A DNA stretch of 64,000 nt from the NCBI GenBank assembly GCA_902706235.1, contig CACSJR010000003.1, positions 310,001 through 374,000 on the forward strand, read 5' to 3'. This stretch comes from Citrobacter sp. 18056 (GTDB lineage Bacteria > Pseudomonadota > Gammaproteobacteria > Enterobacterales > Enterobacteriaceae). The notes beneath the pieces are model-generated. The model did not search any database and was not told where the DNA came from. It saw only the letters and a list, made by a program, of their open reading frames with translations. A program made the position numbers and the translations under genes. Below are positions 9,813-17,673 of this stretch, piece by piece. Each line of letters opens with the position of its first letter. The first letter of the stretch is position 1.

Positions 9813-10118
9813 ATGCTAAAAAACTATATTTTTCCTCTGGCTTTAATTTCTTCCGTCGTAATGCTCACTGGTTGTAATAAAGAGCCAATACCAGATTTTA
9901 AATGTTCTTATAAACAATATGGCTCTGGCGTAACTGACACCAAAATGTTCAAAACCCGGATCGTTTCTAATGATGGGAAATACTTCATCTACGAATCAGA
10001 TGATAAAGGATATAAATTTAAACTTGAAGTAAATCGCCGAACACTGTCAGCAACAATGATAATGACAGAGAACAAAACCAATGAAGTTTTATCTTACCTA
10101 ACAGGGAGTTGTAAATGA
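9813..10118 (+). CDS. Small lipoprotein of unknown function
   Basis: 101 residues. The N-terminus is a lipoprotein signal with lipobox LTGC (Cys21), and the following Asn-Lys does not give the Asp+2 inner-membrane signal, so the outer membrane is likely. The mature part is a short beta-rich domain. Its stop overlaps the start of the next gene (ATGA), so the pair is translationally coupled. Small secreted pairs in phage-derived or defence islands can act in superinfection exclusion or envelope modification; no direct evidence here. Confidence 0.75.
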   Translation: MLKNYIFPLALISSVVMLTGCNKEPIPDFKCSYKQYGSGVTDTKMFKTRIVSNDGKYFIYESDDKGYKFKLEVNRRTLSATMIMTENKTNEVLSYLTGSCK

Positions 10119-10489
10119 AACAATTAGTTTTAGCTTCACTACTAGCATTCTCATTTGGCGTTTCTGCATATTCCGTTAATATTGAAGAGCTTACCAGCTT
10201 TGAAAATCAAATGCGAGATCGTTTCTCTATGCCACAAGGAATACCAAAAGCTAATTCCGCGCCTACTTGTATGGTTAATATGACTAATGGAAAAACAGGA
10301 AAACAGACACGTACAAGGATGAAGTTGATTGGTGAGCATACACAAAAAGGAACTGAACATACCTACCACGAAGAGGATAAAACTGGAAGCACAACTGTTT
10401 GGTTTGATAGCCGTTCAGGCAAAGGTCAAATTTCAATTATGGATACACAGGAAGTCATTGCGAGTGGAACAGTGAGTAACTGTAAATAA
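10115..10489 (+). CDS. Secreted protein of unknown function, partner of the lipoprotein
   Basis: 124 residues with a classical Sec signal (MKQLVLASLLAFSFGVSAYS) and probable cleavage after VSA. Two cysteines remain in the mature part (APTCMVNM and the C-terminal SNCK) and could form a disulfide, which fits the periplasm. The upstream lipoprotein also ends in a Cys (GSCK). No family recognised. Overlaps the lipoprotein gene by 4 bp. Confidence 0.75.
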   Translation: MKQLVLASLLAFSFGVSAYSVNIEELTSFENQMRDRFSMPQGIPKANSAPTCMVNMTNGKTGKQTRTRMKLIGEHTQKGTEHTYHEEDKTGSTTVWFDSRSGKGQISIMDTQEVIASGTVSNCK

Positions 10490-10517
10490 AAATACTTCAT
10501 TAGTTATTTTATTACAT

Positions 10518-10560
10518 AAGTATACGATCACTCATATTAATTGTTGATGGTCGTATACTT
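10518..10560 (+). terminator. Perfect 10-bp hairpin after the secreted-protein gene
   Basis: AAGTATACGA (10518-10527) pairs perfectly with TCGTATACTT (10551-10560). It lies 29 bp after the stop of the rightward pair, so it may end that transcript, but no U-run follows and the loop is 23 nt, so it could also be a protein or recombinase site. Confidence 0.4.
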
Positions 10561-10564
10561 ATTA

Positions 10565-10825
10565 CATCTTCGATGCAGTGGCAAAGCCACATTCTATCTT
10601 CTTAGTTTTAGTTAGTGATAATTACTAGTAGAAAACCTGTAGAACCATTATACCACTCATATTTTAAAGCAAATAACAAATGCTTTAATTAATAACTACT
10701 ATGCATCTTCGATGCAGTGGCAAAGCCACATTCTATCTTCTTAGTTTTAGTTAGTGATAATTACTAGTAGAAAACCTGTAGAACCATTATACCACTCATT
10801 TTTTAAAGCAAATAACAAATGCTTC
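10565..10825. repeat. Tandem direct repeat, about 121-bp units with 139-bp period
   Basis: The segment beginning CATCTTCGATGCAGTGGC at 10565 recurs at 10704 and runs for about 121 bp with a single visible substitution. Each unit contains the dyad GTGGC-AAA-GCCAC and, on the leftward strand, a TATAAT hexamer. No gene is seen in the 448-bp gap 10490-10937. It lies just past the 3' end of the small recombinase. It could be paired recombination sites or duplicated small-RNA genes; neither is proved. Confidence 0.85.
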
Positions 10826-10937
10826 AATTTTTAACTGACCAGATGTAGTGGTTGTAAAGGCATTATACTTACGATACCACAGTTTTCGTAAAACAAATTG
10901 AATGTATTTTGAGCAGTGAATTCTGTAGCGCTACCAG

Positions 10938-11579
10938 CTACTTTCCAAGTGCGTTACGCAATGTTGTGCGAGATACTGGTTGACCTAACGTTTTCAAATG
11001 AGCCAGCATTTGAGCCTCAGTAGCGTTCTGAGCGATTAACTCATTCAGGTTGGTACGAATCATATCATAGCGTTTTAAGGCTTCCTGACGCCGTTTAGAC
11101 GACCTTATCGCTACCGAGCGGTGTACAGCTTCCAGCTTATACCCATAACGTTTACCTTGCTTCCGCCCATTGGCAAACCCATCTTTGATTCGCTCAGCGA
11201 TCCGCTTGCGTTCAAAAGTTGCAACTGAAGCCATTATGGTCAAAATCATTTCACCTATCGGGGTAGATACGTCAAGCGCAATATCAAGAATTCTTAACGT
11301 GACATTTCGTTTTTGAAGCCACTTAACTGTATTCAGGCAATCAGCGGTATCACGGAATCCACGATCAAGTTTAGCAATTACTACAATATCGCCTGATTTG
11401 AGTACAGATACCAACTTTTGTGCTTCTGGTCGTTTTTGAAATGGCATTGAGCCAGAAATATTGACATCAGAATATACGCTATCTATCTTTAATTGTGATT
11501 CAATGTTTATGATCTGATTATCTGTCGTGCCGATTTCATTTTCGGCTTTTGAAACACGGGTATAAGCGTAAATAGTCAT
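10938..11579 (-). CDS. Small serine recombinase (resolvase/invertase family)
   Basis: I chose the ATG at 11579 (MTIYAYTRVS) with AGGAGG just upstream; 213 residues. The catalytic domain has the nucleophile Ser10 in YTRVS, then VVIAKLDRGFRD, GEMILTIMASVATFERKRI and ERIKDGFANGRKQG leading to a C-terminal DNA-binding region. It may resolve or invert island DNA, possibly using the neighbouring tandem repeats, or help the large recombinase. It follows the large recombinase by 57 bp on the same strand. Confidence 0.9.
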   Translation of the reverse strand: MTIYAYTRVSKAENEIGTTDNQIINIESQLKIDSVYSDVNISGSMPFQKRPEAQKLVSVLKSGDIVVIAKLDRGFRDTADCLNTVKWLQKRNVTLRILDIALDVSTPIGEMILTIMASVATFERKRIAERIKDGFANGRKQGKRYGYKLEAVHRSVAIRSSKRRQEALKRYDMIRTNLNELIAQNATEAQMLAHLKTLGQPVSRTTLRNALGK

Positions 11580-11583
11580 AAAT

Positions 11584-11623
11584 CCTCCTGAGATCATTAT
11601 ATCTTATCTACAGGAGGGGTAAA
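11584..11623 (-). promoter_or_regulatory. Promoter and ribosome-site hairpin of the small recombinase
   Basis: Leftward strand: -35-like TTTACC (11618-11623), 16 bp, then -10 TATAAT (11596-11601). The ribosome site is in CAGGAGG (11584-11590), which can pair with CCTCCTG (11611-11617). The upstream arm lies ahead of the start from this promoter, so pairing could only occur on read-through transcripts from the large recombinase gene. Confidence 0.4.
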
Positions 11624-11636
11624 CCTTTTGTAGTAA

Positions 11637-13298
11637 CTAGGGGGTTTGTTTTGTTAAAGTCTTTTGAATCATTAAAATGTATTCGTCTGGAGTATAAGTA
11701 TTTCCATTTTTCGTAATTGTTCTATTGATGGTATCCACTTCTTGGTCTTTAACATTCTCACCAAGTTCGAGAGTTTTTCTAACACCATTATTAAATGTTA
11801 TTTGTATACTAAAGTTTCCTTTATATGGTTGGATTATTTTACCTGAAGGTGTTGTTATTGGTCCAGTGTTGGCCCATGGACCATATTGAAATACAAGAAT
11901 CCTTTTAATCGAACTGCGAATTAATTCGCGTAATTTAAGTATGTTCTCTTCGTCATACACACTCAAGTTTGTTTTAATTGTTTTCCATTTGGCTGTAATT
12001 TCACTGTTACTGTTTGTAAGAGTGTTTAGTTCTGATTTTTGTATCTTTTGCTGTAAAATTTTTTTGTTTTTTTCAGTTTCATCAAGAGCAGAAATTATTG
12101 CAGGGCTAATATTTCCATCAGATATGAATTTAACGTAATTAGATATTTTCGTGTCTAATTTTTTTAACTCAAGTCGGTACTTTGCTAAATCTAACTTTGA
12201 ACTATTAGATTCAGGAGCAAGCAATGATAAGTCAAAATGCTGACTACAATATTCTGCGATTGCACTTTCTACAATAGATATTCTGAATGAACTAGTGATA
12301 CAACTCCCGGCATTATTGTTTGTGCCACAACGTGCTCGTCTCAATCCATCGACGATTTTACCATTACGTTTAGTCGATTGTGATACTAAAACACCTTGAC
12401 AATATCCACAATAAGCTTTACGAATCCCTGTTATCGCTGAGGGTATTTTTCCTCCACGGGTTGGTGCTCGGGAATCCAAATTTTCTTGAATTACAGCAAA
12501 TTTAGATTTATCTATAATAGCGGGATAGTAATCATCCATAATATAGAGTGTATCATTCATATTAAATTGGCGTTCTCCATAAAGAGATACAGAACGAAGA
12601 AGTTTTTGTAGGTAAAGTGGATACCATGATTTTCCTGCAAATGGAGGTATTGTTTCATTAAGATGGCGTGTTAATTTATTGATGCCAAATCCAGATAGGT
12701 ATCTTTCAATTATATATGAAATGATTTGTGCTCTTTCTGGAATTAACTCTAAAATATCTTCATTTTTATTATGTTTAATCCAATAGGGAAGCTTACTAGG
12801 AATTATTTTTTTATTATCTATTTTGGATTTTATTGCTTCCTTAACTCGTTTACTCTTTGTTTCACTTTCTTCGTTAGCTCTAATCATGATCATTAGGCTA
12901 TACATAAGATCAAATGGATTATCTGCTACAGATTGAAGATTATAAGAGCGGTTATCCATCGCTGTGACAATAGTAATGCCAGCACTAATAATTTCAAAAA
13001 AAACAGCTTGAGCTTTAATAGCTGTTTGTCGTGATAATCTGTCAAAGCTCTCGATAACTAATGTGCTACCGCTAGGGATTTGTCCACTTACTACAAGTTC
13101 TAGAAATTTACCTAGAGCTCCATTTTTAAGATTGTTTCCCTTATATGCACTTACGCCAAGGTCTTTGAAGCTGAGATCTTCAACTAGAGTTAGATTATGG
13201 AGCTTGCAATAGTTACTAGCAAACTCCATTTGGCGGCGATAACTATCACCTTTAGCTTGGTCTGGTGTACTGAATCTAACATATGAATAACAAAGCAT
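11637..13298 (-). CDS. Large serine recombinase, likely integrase of the island
   Basis: 553 residues. The N-terminal catalytic domain carries YVRFSTPDQ with Ser10 as nucleophile, and LVIESFDRLSRQ. It is followed by a recombinase domain (about 170-270, ERAQIISYIIERYLSGFGI), a zinc-ribbon segment (AYCGYCQGV near 298 and RARCGTNN later) and a coiled-coil region (about 370-440). This is the architecture of large serine integrases that join attP and attB with a 2-bp crossover. The dyad at the island ends fits such an enzyme. GGGAGG precedes the ATG. It lies 49 bp after the retron RT. Confidence 0.93.
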   Translation of the reverse strand: MLCYSYVRFSTPDQAKGDSYRRQMEFASNYCKLHNLTLVEDLSFKDLGVSAYKGNNLKNGALGKFLELVVSGQIPSGSTLVIESFDRLSRQTAIKAQAVFFEIISAGITIVTAMDNRSYNLQSVADNPFDLMYSLMIMIRANEESETKSKRVKEAIKSKIDNKKIIPSKLPYWIKHNKNEDILELIPERAQIISYIIERYLSGFGINKLTRHLNETIPPFAGKSWYPLYLQKLLRSVSLYGERQFNMNDTLYIMDDYYPAIIDKSKFAVIQENLDSRAPTRGGKIPSAITGIRKAYCGYCQGVLVSQSTKRNGKIVDGLRRARCGTNNNAGSCITSSFRISIVESAIAEYCSQHFDLSLLAPESNSSKLDLAKYRLELKKLDTKISNYVKFISDGNISPAIISALDETEKNKKILQQKIQKSELNTLTNSNSEITAKWKTIKTNLSVYDEENILKLRELIRSSIKRILVFQYGPWANTGPITTPSGKIIQPYKGNFSIQITFNNGVRKTLELGENVKDQEVDTINRTITKNGNTYTPDEYILMIQKTLTKQTP

Positions 13299-13347
13299 AA
13301 TATCCTCCCTAAAAAATTTTAACTATTTTCTAAGGAAGAGTACATAC

Positions 13348-14496
13348 TCAGGTGTGGATTTTTTTCTTGTCGAGAATGTTAATGCATTTTTCAATTTTAT
13401 TAATTTGTATTTTATATTTTTCTATGGTTTCATCGGAAGTTGATTTAAATTTTGTGTTATGAGAGATTATTGATAATAAAAATGAACGATATCCAGTTAG
13501 TTTGTTTAGTATTTGGTCTAGAGAATAAGCTTTGACATATTTTTCTCTGTTGCCATAACGCATCATTTTTCTCACATCTTGTTTAAATAGCTTTTTGAGG
13601 ATTTCTTCATTACTATTTTTCTTAACAAGAATATGGTGCAAAAGTTTGTCAATTATGACTGTTTTTTTATTCGATAGTCTTATTTCTGATGGGGTTAGAG
13701 GAGAAAAAAGACCTGCAAAACCAGTAAGTCTGATTTGGTTCTGTATAATATATCCATTCAAGGAAATTGTATGAGACTTTATTATCGTCTTCTTGTTGTT
13801 TATCTTTAATCCTAATAAAGATACTAATATTTTTATTTCTTTAAGAAAAAATTCTGAATGAATTGTTTTTTTGTTTCTTGGGGAGGAGAAAAGCATATCA
13901 TCGGCATATCTAGTATAAGTAATATCAAGCTTCACGCATAGTTTTTGTATTAAAATATCTATTTTTCTGAATGAAATATTAGATATTATAGGGGATGTGC
14001 TGAAGCCCATTGGAAGAATTACTTTGTCGTGAAAATCTTTATTTTCAAACTTAGTAGGGATTGTATAGGTAATGCATTTTATAATTACGTCTATTAATTT
14101 TTGATTGTGTTTTGTATTTACTACATCATCATCAATATATTGGCTAATTGTTTCTTTAACGTCATCCACGTTTAAGGAATGAAAAAACGAGCTAATATCC
14201 ATTCTAAGAAAATGATAGTTTTTAGCATGAGGTTCTAGAAAATCAAAATATGAGAGTCCTGTCCTATATGCTATCGCGGAATTATTTAAATCTAATAGTG
14301 GATTTAATGCAGTGTTTATATTTGATTGTATTTTTCTAAATGTGCTACTGTAGTTCAGTGAATACATGAACTTATTTTTATATTTTTTCTCAACTACATG
14401 GGAATCAGGTATTGCAGTTTGATGAAATTTATCAATTTCATCTTTCCTTAGTAAAAGGATTTTTTCTATGAGGATTTTTCTTGTGATCTTCTTCAT
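13348..14496 (-). CDS. Retron-type reverse transcriptase, divergent
   Basis: 382 residues. RT motifs: HFLRMDISSFFHSLN (about 100, first catalytic Asp), LPMGFSTSPIISNI (primer/template loop), YTRYADDMLFSS (about 197, catalytic Asp pair). The retron-class signatures are altered: the NAxxH position reads FLEPH and the VTG position reads LNG. No maturase or nuclease domain is present, so it is not a group II intron protein. It starts 4 bp after the a2 repeat of the ncRNA, the usual retron layout. It would copy the msd part of that RNA into branched msDNA. The effector is the upstream OLD-type protein. Confidence 0.85.
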   Translation of the reverse strand: MKKITRKILIEKILLLRKDEIDKFHQTAIPDSHVVEKKYKNKFMYSLNYSSTFRKIQSNINTALNPLLDLNNSAIAYRTGLSYFDFLEPHAKNYHFLRMDISSFFHSLNVDDVKETISQYIDDDVVNTKHNQKLIDVIIKCITYTIPTKFENKDFHDKVILPMGFSTSPIISNISFRKIDILIQKLCVKLDITYTRYADDMLFSSPRNKKTIHSEFFLKEIKILVSLLGLKINNKKTIIKSHTISLNGYIIQNQIRLTGFAGLFSPLTPSEIRLSNKKTVIIDKLLHHILVKKNSNEEILKKLFKQDVRKMMRYGNREKYVKAYSLDQILNKLTGYRSFLLSIISHNTKFKSTSDETIEKYKIQINKIEKCINILDKKKIHT

Positions 14497-14500
14497 GATT

Positions 14501-14671
14501 ACTTCGGTTCCGATACTATGAACAGACTTTCACTTCAGTGGCTTACAAAGTCTACTTGAGACTAGTGAGACCGGCTAGTAAATAATAGGCTGATCAGATC
14601 AAATCTGATCATAGGAACGTCAAGCGTTCGCCATAAACTTCTATGGCCCATTTATCTATCGGAACCGAAGT
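14501..14671 (-). ncRNA. Retron ncRNA (msr-msd) with 15-bp a1/a2 repeats
   Basis: Leftward, the 171-nt region starts with ACTTCGGTTCCGATA (14657-14671, a1) and ends with its exact inverted copy (14501-14515, a2). Inside are three compact hairpins: GCCATA/TATGGC, GAACG/CGTTC, and a 9-bp stem TGATCAGAT/ATCTGATCA, as expected for msr. Then follow ACTAG/CTAGT and AGACTTT/AAAGTCT with an inner CACT/AGTG, suited to the msd template. The branching guanosine cannot be fixed; a G shortly after a1 is likely. The a1 repeat overlaps the last codons and stop of the effector gene. Confidence 0.85.
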
Positions 14672-16884
14672 CTATCTAAAATACTACTTAACTCTGAGAA
14701 AATCAATCTAAACTCGTCGTGAAATCCTTTATTATCTGCTGAGTTTTTCTCAATTTCATTGATTGAAAAATCAACAAACTTGGTAACCCATCCACTAGTC
14801 TTTTCTGTCAAATAGCCCAACATTGTAAAGTCATTTCTTAAATTTGATATTTCAGTCGCAAAATGCGCGGGTACAATTCTTTTGAAATTTTTATTGAAAG
14901 TGGCTGTTAGTGTTTCAGTTTTACCACAGAATAATAGCCTGAGTACAATGGATTGAATTTTTTCGTCAGGGAAAACTGTATTTAATCGTCTACTAAGTAA
15001 TTTAACTAAGTCACTTTTCAACTTTCTTATGAATAGTCTATTTTGATCACTAAGCGTTTGAATGGTAGCATTGTTGCTTAAGATTGATTCACAGGTTTTT
15101 AAAAGCTGCGTATCATTTATGTATGGGCTAAGTCGAGCTGAATTTACTATTTCTTCTATATTTCCAATGTTTTTTGAGTTTAAGTTTTTCAACACTTCAC
15201 TTAGCATCCATTTTTTAAATAAAATTAAGCTCTTTTCATTTATTAAACAACCTTCAATTGTTGTAGATGTGATCCAGTAGTTTTCTTTTGAAAGTATGAA
15301 CTTATTAATGCGATTAATTAATCCAAGCCAATCAATGTTGGTTATGTTAATATTATTGCTATCCGTCTGAATAGTTGTGTTATTTAATCCTTTAAGGAAA
15401 ATATCTATGTTTCTTTTTGCTTGATAGTTGCTAGAACCTATATATGAATACTTGTATGTGTTTCTAACTTGGGCAATACTTAATTTGCCAGTCTTTAAAG
15501 TTAATTTTTTATTTTGGTTATCAAATGCAAATAAATGATCGGCGTCGTATAAGACGATATATGGAATTGCCGTGTTTGAATAGGAAGGATTTATATATTT
15601 TAATGCAACATCGCTTGTGGCATATATATCAATACTTTTTAAATGCTGAAATTTATTAGTAAGCAATTTATTAGAGAAAAGTTCTTGCTCGGTTACACCT
15701 TCAACGAAGAATATAAATTCACTAAAAAATAGTCTTGCTTCATTATCATTAAATATATTTAAAAAGCGATGGTCATCATATGTTGAATTCATTTTCCTTA
15801 TGTTAGTATTTTCATTTAACATAGAAAAATGTAATACCTGCTGGTTTATACCGAACTCTTTAACAACAGATTTTAATATATTAGGCGAATGTGTAGACAT
15901 GAAAATGTTTGGATATGGTGTTGCATATTTGTTTTGCTCTATTCCTTCTTTGCTTTTTTTAAATGACATATATATTTCATAGAGGCTTTCTATTAGTTGT
16001 TCACTTTTTTTTGGATGCAACCCTATTTCAGGTTCATCAATGAATACTATTGGTGTTATATAGTCTCTTCTTGTAAGGGATATCAATAGGGATAGAAATA
16101 TTTCAATGTATTTGAAAGAATTTGTTCCATCTGATTGAATTTCTAGTTTTTTACCATCGATCTGAAATGTTTGACCATCTAATCCTACTTTAACATAGTT
16201 TAGAACTTTCTCTTTATACCTATACTTAGATGTTTTAGTGATTTCTTTTATTTTATTAATGTAATCAGAGTACGACTTGCTATGTTCACCTATTTTGCTA
16301 TCAAAAAAAGCAATTATCTCTTCATTAGATATTTTCTCTGTGTTGAATGATTTCAGTTTGCTGATTAATACCCACAATTTATCCCAATCATATAAGTCAA
16401 CATGACGAGTTTCAATGTCGAAATAAGGGAATAGATGATTTATTATATTTAGAGTTTTAGTGTCCTTTGTCGACCATTGCACTGATTCATCATTTTTTAT
16501 TTTTAGACTTAAAGTGAAGGTTTTATCATTTTTTGATTCGGTTAGAAAAAATGACAATCTTTCATAGTATGCTTGTTTTAAAAGAGTGCTTGCAATTTGT
16601 TTAAAGAATTTATTATTGTTGTTTTTGTGTCCTTTCACTATTTTAGATATTCTGGTTATGTCATATTCAATTGATATTTCACCATAGGAACTGTAATTGT
16701 TATTCAATTTAGGAGGGAGTGCATCTCGTCTTTCTAATTTTGTATAAAAAAATCTTATCAATTTTAACAGGTTGGATTTTCCTGTGTTATTTCTTCCAAT
16801 TATGCAGTTTATATCTTTAATATCAGAAATGTGAATTTCATCATATGAGAGTAAATTTTTTATTTTTATTGATTTAATACCCAT
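14656..16884 (-). CDS. OLD-family ATPase-TOPRIM nuclease, retron effector
   Basis: 742 residues. N-terminal ABC/SMC-like ATPase: Walker A GRNNTGKS (30-37) and Walker B IVFIDEPEIGLHP (about 280), then STHSPNIL. C-terminal TOPRIM: FFVEGVTEQEL (about 395) and VLYDADHL (about 446, the DxD metal site). This is the OLD nuclease class, known as the effector of retron Eco8-type systems, in which phage disturbance of the RT-msDNA complex releases nuclease activity. Here the gene lies first, upstream of ncRNA and RT, and its stop (14656-14658) lies within or beside the a1 repeat. Very AT-rich. Confidence 0.88.
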   Translation of the reverse strand: MGIKSIKIKNLLSYDEIHISDIKDINCIIGRNNTGKSNLLKLIRFFYTKLERRDALPPKLNNNYSSYGEISIEYDITRISKIVKGHKNNNNKFFKQIASTLLKQAYYERLSFFLTESKNDKTFTLSLKIKNDESVQWSTKDTKTLNIINHLFPYFDIETRHVDLYDWDKLWVLISKLKSFNTEKISNEEIIAFFDSKIGEHSKSYSDYINKIKEITKTSKYRYKEKVLNYVKVGLDGQTFQIDGKKLEIQSDGTNSFKYIEIFLSLLISLTRRDYITPIVFIDEPEIGLHPKKSEQLIESLYEIYMSFKKSKEGIEQNKYATPYPNIFMSTHSPNILKSVVKEFGINQQVLHFSMLNENTNIRKMNSTYDDHRFLNIFNDNEARLFFSEFIFFVEGVTEQELFSNKLLTNKFQHLKSIDIYATSDVALKYINPSYSNTAIPYIVLYDADHLFAFDNQNKKLTLKTGKLSIAQVRNTYKYSYIGSSNYQAKRNIDIFLKGLNNTTIQTDSNNINITNIDWLGLINRINKFILSKENYWITSTTIEGCLINEKSLILFKKWMLSEVLKNLNSKNIGNIEEIVNSARLSPYINDTQLLKTCESILSNNATIQTLSDQNRLFIRKLKSDLVKLLSRRLNTVFPDEKIQSIVLRLLFCGKTETLTATFNKNFKRIVPAHFATEISNLRNDFTMLGYLTEKTSGWVTKFVDFSINEIEKNSADNKGFHDEFRLIFSELSSILDRLRFR

Positions 16885-16914
16885 GTGTTCATCCTTTTTT
16901 ATTTGTTGTAAGGC

Positions 16915-16943
16915 ATTGTATCCTTTTTAAAAGTATTCGATAA
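16915..16943 (-). promoter_or_regulatory. Candidate promoter of the retron operon
   Basis: On the leftward strand, TTATCG (16938-16943), 17 bp, then TACAAT (16915-16920, 5 of 6 to TATAAT), about 30 bp before the effector start. It could drive effector, ncRNA and RT, and by read-through both recombinases. Confidence 0.5.
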
Positions 16944-17002
16944 GTGTTTTAGTATGTTAGTAGATTGCATGAGTTCATTCACATCCAGAATGTTTACTCT
17001 TT

Positions 17003-17025
17003 ATAAACTTTGCCTGTCCATCTAA
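17003..17025. other. attR, right junction of the island
   Basis: Island arm ATAAACTT (17003-17010), 4 nt, then TG at 17015-17016, from which host dusC continues as TGT CCA TCT AAA (Cys98-Pro-Ser-Lys). The arm is the exact inverted copy of the attL arm at the same distance from TG, so the rejoined ends give a symmetric attP. Confidence 0.85.
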
Positions 17026-17671
17026 AGTGGTGAACGGCAGCGGCGGTGGAGCGACGCTGTTAAAAGACCCGGATCTCATTTATCGCGGCGCTAAAGCGAT
17101 GCGTGAAGCCGTGCCTGCCCATTTGCCGGTAACGGTGAAAGTACGCCTCGGATGGGACAGCAGCGACCGCCAGTTTGAGATTGCCGATGCCGTTCAGCAG
17201 GCAGGCGCCACGGAACTGGTTGTACACGGTCGCACCAAAGACGATGGTTACAAAGCCGACCGCATTAACTGGCAGGCGATTGCCGATATCCGCCGCCGGT
17301 TGTCGATTCCGGTTATCGCCAACGGCGAAATTTGGGACTGGCAAAGCGCGCAGGAGTGCATGGCGACCACCGGCTGTGATTCGGTCATGATTGGCCGCGG
17401 AGCGCTAAACATTCCTAATCTGAGCCGGGTGGTGAAATTCAACGCACCGCGCATGCCGTGGCCGGAGGTGACGGAACTGCTGCGCAAATACAGCCGCCTT
17501 GAAAAGCAGGGTGATACCGGGCTGTACCATGTGGCGCGCATCAAACAATGGCTCGGCTACCTGCGAAAAGAGTATGACGAGGCCACCACGCTGTTCACCA
17601 CCATCCGCACCTTGCAGGATTCGAATTCCATCGCCGACGCGATTGAGAAATACGCCCAGCGTCAACGCTGA
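17015..17671 (+). pseudogene. dusC: dusC 3' fragment
   Basis: Codons 98 to the end of host DusC, beginning with the catalytic Cys98 in CPSK. It keeps the rest of the FMN barrel ([33 protein letters not shown]) and the C-terminal helical domain, ending YAQRQR. It has no own start; a GTG at 17027 could begin a fragment of 214 residues, but the product would lack the N-terminal FMN-binding part. Together with 3929-4219 it reconstitutes an intact host gene. Confidence 0.95.
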
Positions 17672-17673
17672 AA

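Larger units (their letters stand above)
4221..17015. mobile_element. Integrated defence island in dusC, about 12.8 kb
   Basis: An AT-rich block with host dusC sequence on both sides. Contents in order: putative zinc protein, complete second dusC, small acidic protein, GHKL ATPase-nuclease (leftward), IS256-type remnant, controller protein with C-boxes, lipoprotein and secreted protein, tandem repeats, small serine recombinase, large serine recombinase, retron RT, retron ncRNA, OLD-type effector. No conjugation, replication or virion gene is visible, so it looks like an integrative element that needs another vehicle to spread. The large serine recombinase is the likely integrase, although it sits about 3.7 kb from the right end rather than next to it. 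Confidence 0.9.

Noticed and set aside
10490-10937. CRISPR array
   Set aside because: Only two long units with a nearly identical body; no short repeats with unique spacers, no cas genes.
13348-14496. Group II intron maturase or plain diversity-generating RT
   Set aside because: No maturase/endonuclease domain, no intron ends, no variable repeat target; the adjacent a1/a2 structure fits a retron.
4221-17015. Prophage
   Set aside because: No capsid, terminase, tail, lysis or replication gene in the block.
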